NCBI GenBank assembly: GCA_013399855.1
Contig: VXAY01006780.1
Location: forward strand, 687,827 to 751,826
Direction: 5' to 3'
Length of the DNA: 64,000 nt
Source: Oxyruncus cristatus
Taxonomy: Eukaryota > Chordata > Aves > Passeriformes > Cotingidae
Below the pieces are notes generated by a model. The model was not told the DNA's origin. It made no database searches and worked only from the letters and a program-made list of their open reading frames with translations. Below, piece by piece: positions 1 through 13,440 of this stretch. The first letter of the stretch is position 1; every line of letters begins with the position of its first letter. A program made the position numbers and the translations under genes.

Positions 1-1281
1 CGGCCTTGGCTCCTGTATGACAATGTATTGGCACAGCACTGGAATAATAATTCTCTTCTGATTGTAACAAACCATTTCTCTGAGTCTTGTGTTCCCTTCT
101 CTGCAGGAGATAAAGCCCCTGTGAAGAGCTGTGTAATGAGCACGTAGTGCCTGCGGTGTCTGAGAGGATGGGGCTGCACAGGGCCCCTCGTGCCCAGCTG
201 TGCCCAGGCAGTGCCTCCTTGCAGGGTCAGACCCCGGGCTGGGGGGGTTCTGTGTCCCCTGTCCTTCTGCACCAGGTCTGACACTGCAGCCTGAGCGCAG
301 CTCAAGCTCTGCTCCCATGAGGGAGCAAGTGCTGGGACAGGGTCTGGGCAGCACTGCCAGCCCCCAGAATGAGGGACACACCTGGAAATGCCTTCCCTCT
401 TCACTGGGCATTGCTGAGGACATTCGTCACATCCTTCAACCAGCCACCAGTATCATGTTGATTTAAACATGGTCAATTAAATCCTGAAAAGGTTTAGTGG
501 CTGTTGCTGCTGTGATGGAGTGGAGGCTCTCCTTAAAGAGAAAAAAAAAAAAAAAAAAAAAGAGGGAAAGTCGTATTTTTATTCTAAATTCCAAGTCTGG
601 TGCTCCCAGATCTGTAGCTTCATGGGCTCCAAGGAGGTGGAAGAAGCTGCTAGGAGAGGCAGGGCAAAGACTAGCCTTCACTCAGCCAGAGAAGGGGAGA
701 TGTGGTTCTGCCTGTCTTGGGATGGGTGGGAATGCTTATTAAACTGAGGTATTTGTCCTTGTATCTATGAGAAACACGTACCTTCCCACTTGGCTGGGAA
801 TATTTTGGGAGCTGCTGAGCCCAAAATTACTTTTCTTTTCCGTGCTCAGATTTGAAGCCTTGGCAACACACAAACACTGCGTTTATTCCAACTCTTTTCC
901 ACAGATCTTGCCTTGGTTGAAAATATGTTTCATAGGTTAAAATATATTTGAATTCAGAGTTGCCAGATCCCAGTTTGTTGTGACCCAAACCATCCTGTGA
1001 TGCAGAAGATCAGCAGACCCGGAAGCTCCCAGCGGGAACAATACAAGGATGTGGGATCAGCACATCACTGAACCGTTCTGGCATTAAACCCCCCATGTCC
1101 TGACTTGGAATTGTCTGTCTGGGATCTTCAAACATGTCCTGCTTTGGATCCAGCCCCAGGGATGGAGGCATCTACGTTGTGCCGTGCACAGAATGACTTC
1201 AGAAAGGCTGGGTGAATCTCAGGGTGGTGAAGTACAAGGTTGTAAACATGCTTTCCATTTTTTTCTGTTGTAAATCATCAC
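1..1281. other. Intergenic, no gene seen
   Basis: Apart from the poly(A) run at 540-561, nothing is recognisable on either strand. The short open frames lack family resemblance or splice-consistent structure. Confidence 0.6.
540..561. repeat. Poly(A) tract
   Basis: An uninterrupted run of about 21 A. No element with a target-site duplication is recognisable in front of it. Confidence 0.9.
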
Positions 1282-1600
1282 ATTGAATCACAGAAACGCA
1301 CAGCCACAGAATGGTTTCATTTGTAAAACCCCTCTAAGATTATCAAATCCAACCGTTCCCCAGCACTGCCAAGGCCACCACTGACCCATGTCCCCAGGTG
1401 CCACATCCACATGGCCTTTAAAACCCTCCAGGGATGGGGACTCCACCACTGCCCTGGGCAGCTGTGCCAGGGCTGGACAGCGCTTCCCAGGAAGAGATTT
1501 TCCCAGTATCCAACTGCCCTGGCACAGCCTGAGGCTGTTGGGGTCCCTGCCTGGGGCCTGGGTGATGCTGCACCTCCAGAGACACCGTTTGTCACTCAAC
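1282..1600 (-). mobile_element. CR1 LINE 3' fragment, type A
   Basis: Octamer-type start (GAATCACAGAAACGCACAG), then CCACCACTGACCCATGTC and CCAGGGATGGGGACTCC. 5'-truncated at about 1600, where the CR1 match ends. Confidence 0.85.
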
Positions 1601-2510
1601 TCCCCCGGGTCTGCAGGGCTTTTATCCCCGTTTCTGTGTCTTTTAGAAAAGGATTATGTGCTGTTTTCCACGAGATTTATACCCAATCTCCGTCTCTGCC
1701 AGGTAAAAAGAAATCACTTCACTTTGCCTACACCAGTCAAATGTGGATATTAATCTCCAGGAGTCTCCACACAGAGTTTATCACCTCCAGGTATCTGCCT
1801 TTAATACACAGAGCAGTGAATCATAAGTGGCTAAAATCAAAACACACTGAAAATAATCCTCTTTCCCTGCTTCTCCATTCCTTTTCTCCCCAGCTCAGAG
1901 CCATGTAAGGTGTTGGGTGTCCTGCCTTTGAGCAGGAATTTTGTTTCCTAAAGATCTCCAATTTTCAGATTCATATCTCCTGATGTTGGTGAGAATGAAG
2001 CTTGAAATCCAAAGATGCCTGAAAGGCAGGATTTATATTATTTTAACTAAGACCCAAAGAACAATATCTACAGTTTCTTGAGGATAAATGATTTTGAACT
2101 TCAATACTTTGTCTGGCTACATTTGAAGAACATGAAACACTTCCCAAAAAACTATTCTTACAGATAACTGCCACCCCTAGCAGAAATCTTTGGGTTTTGA
2201 CGGAAAACATTCATATTTCTCCCCCACAGATGCCCAGGCAGCTGTGTGGAAAATCCAGCCGTGGTTGAAGCTCCTCAAACAGAACTGACAGTTCATCCTG
2301 TGGGCAAATGAAACAAAAAGAGCTAATCCTGGAATAAAGGGATGCAGATGATGTTCATTTTAATGGAAAAATACAGATCAAACAAAACAACAAGAATATA
2401 ATACATGCAATGAGAATTAATCAACATTTTCAGAAGTCCAAAGCAGCGGGTTTAGTCTGAGAAGTGGATTTAAGGGCTGATTATTTGCTTCAGAGGTGTT
2501 TTATCTGGTG
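1601..2510. other. Intergenic, no gene seen
   Basis: AT-rich unique sequence between two CR1 fragments, with no exon-like or RNA-gene signal. Confidence 0.6.
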
Positions 2511-2725
2511 AGATCACAGAATTCCAGACCAGTTTGGGTAGGGAGGGACCTTAAAGCTCATCTTGTTCCATGAGCAGGGACACCTTTCACTAGATCAGGT
2601 TGTTCCAAGCCCTGTCCAACCCAGCCTTGGACATCTCCAGGGATGGTGAAGCCGCAGCTGCTCTGTGCCAAGGCCTTGCCACCCTCACAGGGAAGAATTC
2701 CTTCCGAAGAAGTTTCTTCATGTAT
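2511..2725 (-). mobile_element. CR1 LINE 3' fragment, type C
   Basis: Reads GATCACAGAATTCCAGACC, GGGAGGGACCTTAAAGC and CTCCAGGGATGG. Diverged: the GCCATGGGCAGG core is shortened to ATGAGCAGGG. Ends near 2725. Confidence 0.8.
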
Positions 2726-3641
2726 TTCTCACTCCTGTATTTGAATGCACACAGTTTATGATAAATTTCAACGCATTAATTAAAAAAAAAAAAAAAAGAT
2801 TCATTATTCATTTTAACTCCTTTCAACACATCCTGGGACTGTTTTTAATTAATCGCTAAACCTCTTTCCCTGTACAACTGCAATTTGCCTGTATTTTGAG
2901 TCTAACCCAGAACGCAATCAAGTCAGAGCAGCTTGGTGCAAGCAGCTGCCACAAAGGAAGTGGCTTCTCTGCTGCTGTGTTTGAGATAGGGCTGGAAATT
3001 ATGAGTTTGCCATGTTTTTGGAAACGAAAAAGCCTTGACTGTGCAGGAGCAGGGCAGGTCCCTCCTGCCCTGTGCGTTCCCACACACGTGGTGCTGAAGC
3101 TCATCCCACACAGCCTTTATCAGCCAAACAGCTCATAAACTCCAAAATTTATTTATCAGTTTCCACCAGTGATGCTTAGGATCTTCTGGAAACAACATTA
3201 ATTTTCATTTTTCATTAATTTCTCAGCAATCTAACATTTTCCAGTGTTCACAGCCCCAGTAGCAACTGCAAATGCTGGGGAGCAGCCAGAGTCCAACCCT
3301 TCTGTTTTAGCACATTGGATATATTTTCCTGTTCTCAGCCCTGACTCAGCCCATCATGGGCCTGACCAGAATCAAGGAGTTAATGGATTAACAATGCAGG
3401 AACAACTAATTACTGGAACAGCAACATTTTCATGCTTTGGGATATCAGAGGTCATCGAGAACATACAGAGAAATAGATGTGGTTTTAAATTAAGGCTTTG
3501 ATGATGAGCTCATTTCAGAGAGTAATTATCAGTGTTAGTGCACATTATAACAGGGAATTATCGTCTGTATGGGGTAAAACTTCAGTTCTGGGAGACACTT
3601 CAGCCACACAGCACTTGGCTATTGCAATTAGCTGGTCTTTA
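2726..3641. other. Intergenic, no gene seen
   Basis: AT-rich with an A15 run at 2781-2796. No supported feature. Confidence 0.6.
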
Positions 3642-3915
3642 CAGAATCATGGAATCATGGAATCGTTTAAGTTGGAAAAGCCCTCTCAGATCATTGAGTC
3701 CAACCATTCCCTTGGCACTGCCAAGGCCACCACTGACCCATGTCCCCAAGTGCCACATCCACATAGCTTTTCAATCCCTCCAGGGATGGGGACTCCACCA
3801 CTGCCCCGAGCACTTGTGCCAAGGCTGGACAGCCCTTTCCATGAAGAAATGTTCCAAATATCCAACCTGACACAGCTTGAGGCCACCATTCCCTCTCTTC
3901 CATCTCTTGTCCCCC
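3642..3915 (-). mobile_element. CR1 LINE 3' fragment, type A
   Basis: Begins with the octamer repeat (ATCATGGAATCATGGAATCG), then GTTGGAAAAGCCCTCTCAG and the type A core. Nearly the same extent as the copy at 1282. Confidence 0.87.
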
Positions 3916-4754
3916 ATCTGAATATTGGAATATTACTATATAAATGTCAACATTCCTACGAACAGGAATCAGTGAGATAAGATGAGCATGGCGGGGCAGG
4001 GGTGGGGGGATGCTGTTCTAAAGGCATTACAGGGAGATAAATGGAAATACCAGGCATTGCTTTCCCTAAACTGTACTGCTGGCAGCTCAGCCTCTAACCT
4101 GAGAGCTGGTGAGGTACTCGACTCATGTTGAGGTTTGACAGCACATCCCTGTAACATGAAGAGCTGCTGTTGAAGCAGAAGGAGCTGTAGGAGCCAGGGG
4201 AGAAGAAGAGGGGAAATGGAAACAAAGGAAGAACAAGCCAAAAGAAAGAGAGTAATTGCAGGCAAGAATTTTCCCATTGGAAATGGAATGTGAGGAACAG
4301 CATGGGACAAGATTTTTTGTTCTGAACGTACTCATATGAAACCTAAAATTACTCAAATCTTTACATTTTTATCAATGGCTTTAATACATTTTGCATTTTA
4401 ATTGTATGAAACCATCTTTTATGAGAGTATCTGTACTTTTTAAAATAAACTGTGGTTTTAAATTTAAAAAACCCTCAACATCACATAAAAAGCTACAGAT
4501 GGAGGTTTTGTATGCAGTTGTTTGAGTCCTTCACCCACTAAGCACATCCTCACCAGAGACTTGCTGCACCTGCTGTTTTACATCTCTGAATATTTATGGT
4601 CCATCCCTGAGGCAGCACACGCAGGGCTGAGTGGGACCATCACAGCACAAGAATGCAACCTTCTGGAAGGGGTCACCAGTCCCCAGGCCCCACCACATCC
4701 CACCAGCAGCAACACTGCATCCCACCTGCACAGGTACATGGGAAAGCAGCACCA
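3916..4754. other. Intergenic, no gene seen
   Basis: Unique sequence, AT-rich at 4320-4500. Nothing recognised. Confidence 0.6.
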
Positions 4755-4972
4755 GGAAGGAATCCTTCCCTGTGAGGGTGGTGAGGCCCTGGCACAGGTT
4801 GCCCAGAGAAGCTGTGGCTGCCCCATCCCTGGAAGTGTTCAAGGCCAGGTTGGATGGGGCTTGGAGCAACCTGGGATAGTGGAAGGTGTCCCTGCCCAGG
4901 GCAGAGGGTGGAATGAGAGGAGATTCGAGTTTCTGTCCAACCCAACCCATTCCAGGGTTCCATGATACCATC
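4755..4972 (+). mobile_element. CR1 LINE 3' fragment, type C
   Basis: Reads AGGAATCCTTCCCTGTGAG, CCTGGCACAGGTTGCCC and GGATAGTGGAAGGTGTCC, ending CCAGGGTTCCATGATACC. Confidence 0.88.
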
Positions 4973-6227
4973 AAGACATGACACAGGTCCTTATAACCAT
5001 TTCAATAGGTCCTTTTGTACTCACATCCCAAGTAATTAGAGCCACATTGACATTGTATGAAGGACACACAAGGTCCTCCCCAGATCCACTCAAACCCTGT
5101 GCTTTCCCCTGCTCTTCCAAGGCTGGAAGCTGAGGACAAAAATACAAACCCTCAATTTAATAGCTTAAAGCCTCTTGTTTGCAATAAGAAGGCATTTCCA
5201 CGCCCAGGGAGACACCAGAGGCACCCCTCTGTCCCTCTGGAGACTGCAGGAACAAACCTGGCTTTGTCTGGGGAGTGTGGGATCAGCAGAGTCTGCAAGG
5301 CACAAACAATGCCCTGAGACTCCCACTCCACAGGAATGACTTGGGGAATTGTTCTTCATCAGTCAAAACAATTCAGAATTTCAAAAAGAAGTTAAAAAAA
5401 CCCCAAGAGTTGGAAGAACAGCTTAAATAAAGAAACAGAGTAATGGAATTGTTAAAGTTGGAAAAGATCTCCAAGGTCACCAAGTCCAACCTTGGACCAA
5501 GTACCACCATGCCCACTAAACCATAACACAAAGTGCCACATCCTTCATTCTTTGAACACTTCTAGGGAATGGTCAAGATTGGTTAAAACTGAGAAGGAAC
5601 TGGCCAAGAGCAGTAAGAATGGGAGTGAATATATGCAGAGGAATCCTTGAAAAATTCAAAATTTGGCCACTTTTACCGCTATCACTGGACTTACTCATTT
5701 TAGTCAGGACATTTCAACCTTCAAGAAAGAAAAAACTCCTGGTACTTTACCTCAGAAATAAATCAGATTTTTCAAAGCCATCTGGGCAGTTTATTTTTAT
5801 CTGGAGTGTGTTGCTGTGCAACTTGGAGAGGCAGCACAAACCTCCCTCCAATTCACTCCATTGTGTTATCCAGATGAGTTTGACTGACCCCACACCCACC
5901 TGCCCACATCCTATTTATTGCGCTGATTTAAAGAGCCCAACTACACCATCTTGACCTTCCCCTTGCAGTCCCTCCTCCTCCGCAGGGCTGTTGGAGATGG
6001 GGAGACAGATGAGTCCTTAGGCTGGGTATTAAATCTCAAAAGCACCCTTGAGTCTAATTTTATTGACATTGCTGCACCTTTCCACATAAATCAAAGGGAG
6101 CCACAGGGTCTTGGGGAACAGAAATTGGTTTTCTGGGATGTTTGGATCCAACAAGCAGAATAAAGACAAAATAATTAAAAAGTATATCTGTGAGCATGCA
6201 CTGTTAAATAAAAATATAACATTGAAA
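4973..6227. other. Intergenic, with one diverged CR1 at 5441-5575
   Basis: No gene. The included CR1 (minus; AATGGAATTGTTAAAGTTGG then CCAAGTCCAACC and CTTCTAGGGAATGG) is old and interrupted. Confidence 0.55.
5441..5575 (-). mobile_element. Diverged CR1 3' fragment
   Basis: AAAGTTGGAAAAGATCTCC, CACCAAGTCCAACCTTGG and GTGCCACATCCTTCATTC follow the CR1 end with many changes. Confidence 0.65.
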
Positions 6228-6517
6228 TGGCTTGGGACAAGGCCTGGAGAGACAGGACCAGGAAAAAGGCTTCCCACTGCCAGAGGGCAGGGCTAGAGGG
6301 GGAACTTGGAAGGGATTCTTCCCTATGAGGAGGGTGAAGCCCTGGCACAGGTTGCCCAGAGAAGCTGTGGCTGCCCCATCCCTGCAAGTGGCTAAGGCCA
6401 GGTTGGACAGGGCTTGGAGCAACCTGGGATAGTGGAATGTGTCCCTGCCCATGGTAAAAGATGAGCTTTGAGGTCTCTGCCAACACAAAACAGTCTGTGA
6501 TCTGATGATTCTATGAA
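6228..6517 (+). mobile_element. CR1 LINE 3' fragment, type C
   Basis: Extends further 5' than most copies here (GACAAGGCCTGGAGAGACA, CCCACTGCCAGAGGGCAGG) and ends GATCTGATGATTCTATGA. Confidence 0.88.
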
Positions 6518-7421
6518 TGCCACTTCCTGCAGCTCTTGGTTTTTCTTCTTTTATTTCTTTTTTCTTTTAATATGAGATAAAATCTGAGTTAACTGTCTCT
6601 CTGCAATGTTTGTATGGGAGCAGAGTGATTTTAGGGATGGTGGGCAGCCAAGTGAAGCCTGTCTACACACATGGTGCAGCTGCTGAAAAGCCACTCAGAC
6701 ACGAGAATAAATCTCCGGGTTGTAATTTATTACAAATTCTAATGAAAATAGAGAGAGGAATTCTTATTTCTTCCTTCTCAGCATATGTAGAATTTTAACA
6801 TGAGCATTTTATTAAAAAGCAGCCAGGGTTATGAATCATTCATGGCCACCAAGTGACTCCCACTCGTTGTCAGAATGACCCACACTTGGCTTCTTCACTG
6901 GCAACAAATAAAGCAGCTCTTAATGAACCCAGACAGGTTATTCTGAAGGCGCTGAAGAAGCAAAATCAGGTGGATTTTTAGGATTCAAACAAAGTTATAT
7001 ATTTTGTCAGGATCTCACTGGTTTTTTTTCCTTTTTTGAATAATGAATGGACTTGTTTTAAGGCAGTGTTAATGCTGGGAGTGCTGGGTGAAGGGATTCA
7101 ATTGAGAGCCTGTCACAGGCCTCTCTTGTTTCCCTGACAAGAGTTGTCATGTTCCTGTGACACCTGATGTGCTGAGCACGGCTGATAAATGGCTTAAAGA
7201 TGAAATTGTCAGTCTCCATTACCTGGCACAGGAATTACCCAGCACAGGGCCTGGGCTGGGCACCCTTGGGTGCCCCACGGGGAGAAGGAGGATGGGGGGT
7301 TTGGGTGCAGCCTGATGGACCACGGGAGCCACTTCTCAGCCCAGCTCACAGGGTTAGTGTTGCCAAATATTCCAAAATCGGGATAAATAAAACTCTCCAA
7401 CGTGGTCTTTTCAGTGTTAGA
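6518..7421. other. Intergenic, no gene seen
   Basis: AT-rich unique sequence, with no supported feature. Confidence 0.6.
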
Positions 7422-7553
7422 AATCACGCAGTCAGAGAGTAGGCTGAGTTGGAAGGACCCCCAAGGGTCATCGAGTCCAATCCATAGCCCTGCACAGTAT
7501 CGTCCCCGAGAGTCTCACCATGTGGCCCAGAGGATCATCCAAAGCTCCTTGAG
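7422..7553 (-). mobile_element. CR1 LINE 3' fragment, type B
   Basis: Reads GTTGGAAGGACCCCCAAGG, CATCGAGTCCAATCC and CCCAGAGGATCATCCAAAGC. Truncated after CTCCTTGAG. Confidence 0.8.
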
Positions 7554-7828
7554 CGTACTTACAGCTTCAGTACTTTTCCCAAACTGTGTTCTTGCAAGAG
7601 TAGCTTATGACAACTTTTTGTTGGCTAAAACACTGGCTAGAAGTGATTTAAGGCCCAACACAACACTTATGATGAATTAAAATAATTAATTAAAACGTTA
7701 ATTAAACCCATTCAAAAATTAGGAAAGTTACATTATTTCCAACATGGGGATCATTTCTTTTGCTGGGGTTCAGCAGAGAGAGAGAGTGTGAACACAGAGC
7801 TGAAGGAAAGAGGGGAGGTAAGAGAATA

Positions 7829-7965
7829 CATAGGCCAGGCTGGACAGGGCTTTGAGCAACTTGGTCTAGTGGAAGGTGTCCCTGCTCCTGGCAAGGGGTG
7901 GAACTGGATGGGCTTTAAGGTCCCTGCCATATCAAACCATTCGGTGATTCTGTGATTCCATGACA
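7829..7965 (+). mobile_element. CR1 LINE 3' fragment, type C
   Basis: GGCCAGGCTGGACAGGGC, GTGGAAGGTGTCCCTGC and the tail CGGTGATTCTGTGATTCCATG. Confidence 0.85.
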
Positions 7966-8330
7966 CATGGATACCTTTAGCTTTGATGGCAGAAAGCTGC
8001 ACATGGTCGTAGAAATGAGCCCCCAGGTGTTGAGTTGGACACCTCCTGGGAGGTAATTTAAATTGAAAACTTTCCAGCTGTCAGTGGATTTTAATTCCCC
8101 AGATCCCAACAATGGCAAATCCCTTGCTTTGCCACCTCCAATCCCACTGACAGCAAGAGGAACATCTGAAACCCCCATGCTGCTGGGATTGCTTCCATAT
8201 TGTCCTTTGGATGTCTGGCATTTTGAGGGAGACTCTGGGAATGGCTGTGCTGTAACCATAGCAACGTGGAGAGTTTGCACAGCACTCAGAATTCCTGTTG
8301 TTAACAAAAAGCAGAGTTGTAACACAATAA

Positions 8331-8383
8331 GGAATCAGAATCACTGACTGGTTTGGTTGGGAGGGACCTTGGAGACAAGCAAG
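8331..8383 (-). mobile_element. Short CR1 tail
   Basis: GGAATCAGAATCACTGACTGG followed by TTGGGAGGGACCTTGGAG. Only about 50 bases remain. Confidence 0.6.
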
Positions 8384-11300
8384 GTTCTATTTCTGTGGGG
8401 ATGGAGATGTACTGGACTCTGCTGTAGGGTTTGGAGTCAGACAAAGCCATGGCTGCTCTGATTCCACAGACCTGCTTTGGGTGGAAACCTTCCAGAAACC
8501 CCTCCTGCCCACAGATATAAATCCACACCTCTGCTTCAATCAGTGCCTGCATTGTCCACTGCCAGGAGTTTGTGTTGAGCTCAGGATCTGATCCAACCTC
8601 ATGGAAAAGTGTGATTAATACACTTCAGGAAGTTTTTGGGGAAAAAATTCTGTCTTGTGGAGGCGCTGAGCTGTCAGCTCACCGAAATCTCTCCACCTCC
8701 TGGGCAGGAGACTTAGCCCCTCTCTGGAGTGAGCTCCAAATCTGGATTCACTGTCTTTGGTTTGATTTGAGCCTGATGTGAACTGAAATTGCACTTTGAA
8801 CTCCTTATTCTATTTATAATTGTAACTTAAGGAAAACAAAGTTTACTCAGGAGTTTTCTTCTACACTAAAAGAAAGAAAAGGGGAAAAAAGCAGATTCTT
8901 CTCCTCACTGGCCATTCATTTCCCTGGAAATAGGGCACTCTCACAATGACTCTGTGTCTGATGTTACTGTAATTGGGCATCCTGGAAAAACAGAGATGAA
9001 ATGGGCAGATCTGAAGGAGAATTGGCTGTAAAAATGAGGACAGAAAATTGCTTTTGCATCCTGGTCGGTGAGAAAATTCCTGGTTCTCCTTGGACATCCC
9101 AAGGTTCAGGACACAGGGATGCACCTCCAAGAAGTGATCCAGCAAACCATGGAGGAGGACCCTCTGGACCTGTTCACTCTTTGGGGTTGTTCAGTTCCTT
9201 ACCTAAACTAACCTCTTAAATTATTTTTTTTGTTTCATTTTGTTAGAACACAATTTGGAGAAGAAGCAAAATATTCCATGTCAGTGAGATGCAAGTGAAC
9301 TCCAGGGGGGAAAGGAGACAGTTCAGCAAGCAGAGGAGCCAAGCGCTGACTTCAGAGTCCTAAACAGGTGCAATTCCATGGCCTCTAGCAAGAACATGGC
9401 TCAGAACAGTAATACTCTAGTTAAAATTAGTACAAAAATTTGTCAGTACAGTTTCTTTTGGAATTGTTCCTTATCCTTTAAATGTACAGCTGGCACATTT
9501 CCATCGATTGGGATCTGTGTGAACAGACCATACCACTTGTTTAGAGAGGCAGATTGCCAAAGGAAGAGATACTTTGGCAATTACATTTCATTTACATGTA
9601 CAGAGTACAAAATTAAAATTGACTGATACGAAGGGGTTAATTATTTCTGGGACCAAGTTACACTTTCGTTGACTTAACACCAAATTTCAAGGAGTAAACT
9701 TGAAATCTGTAGGAGGAACCTGATCTGCAAAGCCTTAAATGATGACTCCTTAGATAAGGAACCTTTTTCAACCTGGCTTTAAAAAAAATATATATTAGAT
9801 ATTTTTACATTTCTCACCTTTATTCATACTAATGAATATGAATGCCCATTAAATGCTTTTACTCCCAGAAATTTGTATTCAAAAGAAGTTTCTCTGAACC
9901 ACAGTAATTAATGTCAATGGGGGCATGATTTATTCTGCATCTCACCTACACAGTGTCCAAATATACCTTTGAAAATGATAAATATTGGCTTATTTATGTA
10001 TGTTTTTCTCAAACACATCACCGTCCTTTGGGCAGCAGGTTTGGAGAGAATTTCCTGCTTTTCCTGCTGGGAGACTCATTCCTTCAGTGCCAGGAGAGAG
10101 GGGTGATGCTCATCCCTCTCCAACATCACACACATATCATCTTTTGAACCAGTCCCTGCTCCCCTGCACTGTCAGGTGGGAACACTGCAAATGCCTTTTG
10201 TGTTTTCCAAAGGTACCAGAGGAAGGAGGTTCCTTGTCCTCACACAATGACCTGCAGAGATCATGGTGCACCAGAAACTTGCTGGAAAAGGAACAAATAA
10301 CAAGTCTCTGGGTTTTTTTGCTTGTCTGACAGACTTCTCTGATTCCAGAGAGGAACCCTGCAGTCCTTTCCTGAAAGACATCCCAGTGGGTCAGAAAAAA
10401 GAGGAGGGAACAGAGGAAAAAGTGAAAGAAAAACAGCAACGAACAACCACAGAGCAGTTCCTTGGATAACCATGGGATCAGATTGGGTTGGGTTGGGAGG
10501 GCTCTCAAAGCTTTGTTGCTTCTCCTGAACAATGAAGAAAACATGACTTTATTCCACATCTGCTCTGAAGACTAAGTTTTAAAATTGAAACCACATCTCC
10601 TGTGGCTCTAAAAGAAATTCCTCCCCTGAGCTGCCAATGTCAAATAAATTGTGGGCAAATATATGTTTGGATCTTCCTGTCAGAGGAGTGAAGTGCATCA
10701 TGAGGCCTGATTTATTCCTGAGGAGGAGCACTAAAAAACTGCCTGACAGGTAGAATTTGCTGAAGACAATAACACATCTGTATCAAATTTTGATTGCAGA
10801 AAAGGCTGTTGTCAGCAATGGTTGGAGAACCTGTTGTATTGTTTGGGAGTAAACATTTAATGATGAAATATGATCCATTCCCATCATTCCTGCACATTTG
10901 ACTACTTAAATTTCCTGTTATCCCTCTATCACACACTGCTGGCGGATGTGAAGGCTCAGAGCAGAGCACGTGGGCAAGGTGTCAAGGCTTCTCCCTTTCA
11001 AAGCTGAGGTGGTTTCACACACTGCTCAGACGAAGTATTTCCTGTTACTGCCTTACCAACGACATGCAAAATACTGAATATCTGGCAGAACAGAAAATAA
11101 CATAGTTAGTAACCAAAAATAGAAGGTTTATATAAAGTCAAGACTTGCAGATCCAAGGTAACTGGTTCTATGATTCTGTTCAACCTCCTTTCACTCCTTT
11201 CAGCATCTTCAGCAGGAGGAGGGAAACAGCCAGGAATGATCCACCTCCACATTGGAAACGGCTGTGGGCTGGCCTGCGTGACATGTATGTGACAGGAGTT

Positions 11301-11645
11301 AGAGGGAATTCAACCCAGATTGACTCAGGGCTCACAGGGAGGGCCTGGTGGGGGTTAAATCAGTGGTTGTTGTGTCTGGTTCCTTCACCTGCACCCAGGC
11401 AGAGACTGAAACTCCTCCACTAGGCCCTTCTAGCCCCAGGCTTAAGGGATTTAGTGGCTATTTGCCAACTCTACCATAAATAAATTTTTCAACTATAATT
11501 TCTAACATTTATTTTGTGATATTATGTCCTCTCAGCAAACTTGAATCATCCTTTAATTATTAAATCACCAAATGACATGTAGTGTCTAACTTTTGGAAAG
11601 GTCACATGTTGAAGGAAATCTTTCCTCCAAATGCACGTGAGTGAC
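8384..11645. other. Longest repeat-poor upstream stretch, no gene seen
   Basis: 3.3 kb with no recognised CR1, microsatellite or coding exon, apart from an AT run at 9780-9830. Being repeat-poor beside dense CR1, it is the best place in the upstream half to look for conserved non-coding elements. Conservation cannot be judged from one sequence. Confidence 0.55.
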
Positions 11646-11905
11646 ATGGAATCGCAGGCTGGTTGAGGTTGGGAAAGGCCTTAAAGCCCATCCAGTTCCA
11701 CCCCCTGCCATGGGCAGGGACACCTTCCACTAGACCAGGATGCTCCAAGCCCTGTCCAAGCTGCCCTTGGACACTTCCAGGGATGGGGCAGCCACAGCTT
11801 CTCTGAGCAACCTTTGCCAGGGCCTAACACTCCCACAGCCAAGAATTCCTTCCCAATATCTGATCTAAATCTAAACCTCACCACTTGCTTGAAAAACTCG
11901 ATGAT
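11646..11905 (-). mobile_element. CR1 LINE 3' fragment, type C
   Basis: CATGGAATCGCAGGCTGG, GCCATGGGCAGGGACACC, CTTCCAGGGATGGGGCAGC and then TCTAAATCTAAACCTCACC. Confidence 0.88.
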
Positions 11906-12930
11906 CAAACATCTGTCACACCTGAAAACTGAAACAAACCATGGAAGACCAACTCTCCAGCTGCCCTGGTGCATCCTAAAACTTTCCAGCACAGCATTCC
12001 TTGGATTTCATGGTAAACCCCAAGCCCGGGAGTGTCCTGAGTGGTTTATACACCTGCACTTCCCAACACAGGCACTACATCTTCCACATTCCCTGTTTAA
12101 CCAAGGACCTGTCACATTGTGATGTTGAAATCACATTGTCAAGCCCCCCCTGTTCCGTATCATTCAGTGCCTGTGAAATTACAGCAACACAAATGGGGTC
12201 TCACAATAGTCACACTGCACCTGATAGAAACACATTGCTCTCCTTTAGCTCCAAGAGCTGGAATTATTATTATTAGTGTGCCTTGCAAAGCATCAAAAGC
12301 ATCAACAATGTATTAAATGCTTTAAAGTGATGCTTAAAAACCTGGGAGCCCCGAGCTGCTGAGTAAAGAGCGTGATATGAACACAGCACACAGGAAGGGA
12401 TGGAGGAACCAAAACTCTGTTTAATTACCTGGCTTTGATCTTCCTGCTCTTTGTACCGTTTAGTTTTTCTTCAGGAAACTGATTTTCAGGGCTTGTTGGG
12501 AGGAATTGGCTGTCTAGAGCCGGGCCAATTAACCAGTTTTCTGCACATTGATTCATTCTCAGCTGCTCGGTTTCATTACGTTAAAATGATGGCTGATGTA
12601 TTTCTCATTTACTGGGTTATTATCAATTCCTTACCCTCGTTTGAAGGCCAAATGTACTGTGATAGAAACAGGAATCCAATAAAAGTGTTCACAAGCTATT
12701 GGGAAACGGGGAGCAGACATTGAAATGGAGCTTTGGATGAGAAACACAGGAAAAGTAGAGCAGCACAACAAAAATCTAGGGTAAAGCTTGAGCAGCAGAT
12801 TGTGCCTGGTCACGGTGTCCCTCCACACTGAGGGACTCCAGGTCCCACCTTGTCCACTTGGGCCTTGCTTTAGTCATAAACTAAAAGTTTTGGGTTATTT
12901 TTCAGTTCCTTGTTGGCTTTTCAGCTTTTA
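11906..12930. other. Intergenic, no gene seen
   Basis: Unique sequence. 11910-12060 may include further 5' CR1 sequence that is too diverged to call. Confidence 0.5.
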
Positions 12931-13088
12931 ATAGAAGCTGTGGCTGTCTCATCCCTGGATGTGTCCAAGGCCAGGTTGGACAGGTCTTGGAGCAATCTGG
13001 TCTACTGAAAGGTGTCCCTGCCCATGGCAGAGGGTAAGACAAGATTAAAGTCCCTCCCAACCCAAACTATTCCAGGATTGTATGAATA
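12931..13088 (+). mobile_element. CR1 LINE 3' fragment, type C
   Basis: GAAGCTGTGGCTGTCTCATC, GCCCATGGCAGAGGG and CCCAAACTATTCCAGG. Confidence 0.85.
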
Positions 13089-13348
13089 TTTCTAGTTTTG
13101 AAATAAATTGTACAAACAGAGGTTACAGAACCACTCTCTCAGCACACACAGGGAAACACATCAAAATTACCAAGGATGCCCAGCCAGAGCCTTCCCAGGC
13201 AACTCCTCCAGCAGAAAACAGACACCACTAAATATTCTTATTATTATACTGTAGTAACTTCTATAATATTTAAACCTGAAATTATTACCAGCTGAAAGGC
13301 AGCTTCGCCTGTGCTTGGTTTTAAATAAGGTCTATTCTGGTTCATTTC

Positions 13349-13440
13349 TTGGACTTGATGGTCTTCAAGGTCTTTTGCAACCTTAAAAATTCTATGGTTC
13401 CATGATTCTGTGGTTTCATGAATCTATGATTCCATGATTT
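13349..13440 (+). mobile_element. CR1 tail with extended octamer array
   Basis: GGACTTGATGGTCTTCAAGG, then six diverged ATTCTATG-type octamers (TTCTATGG TTCCATGA TTCTGTGG and so on). Only the terminal end is present. Confidence 0.75.

Noticed and set aside
60..120. Acceptor-like CTTCTCTGCAG near the left edge
   Set aside because: The following frame meets TGA after five codons and the others close soon. No matching donor.
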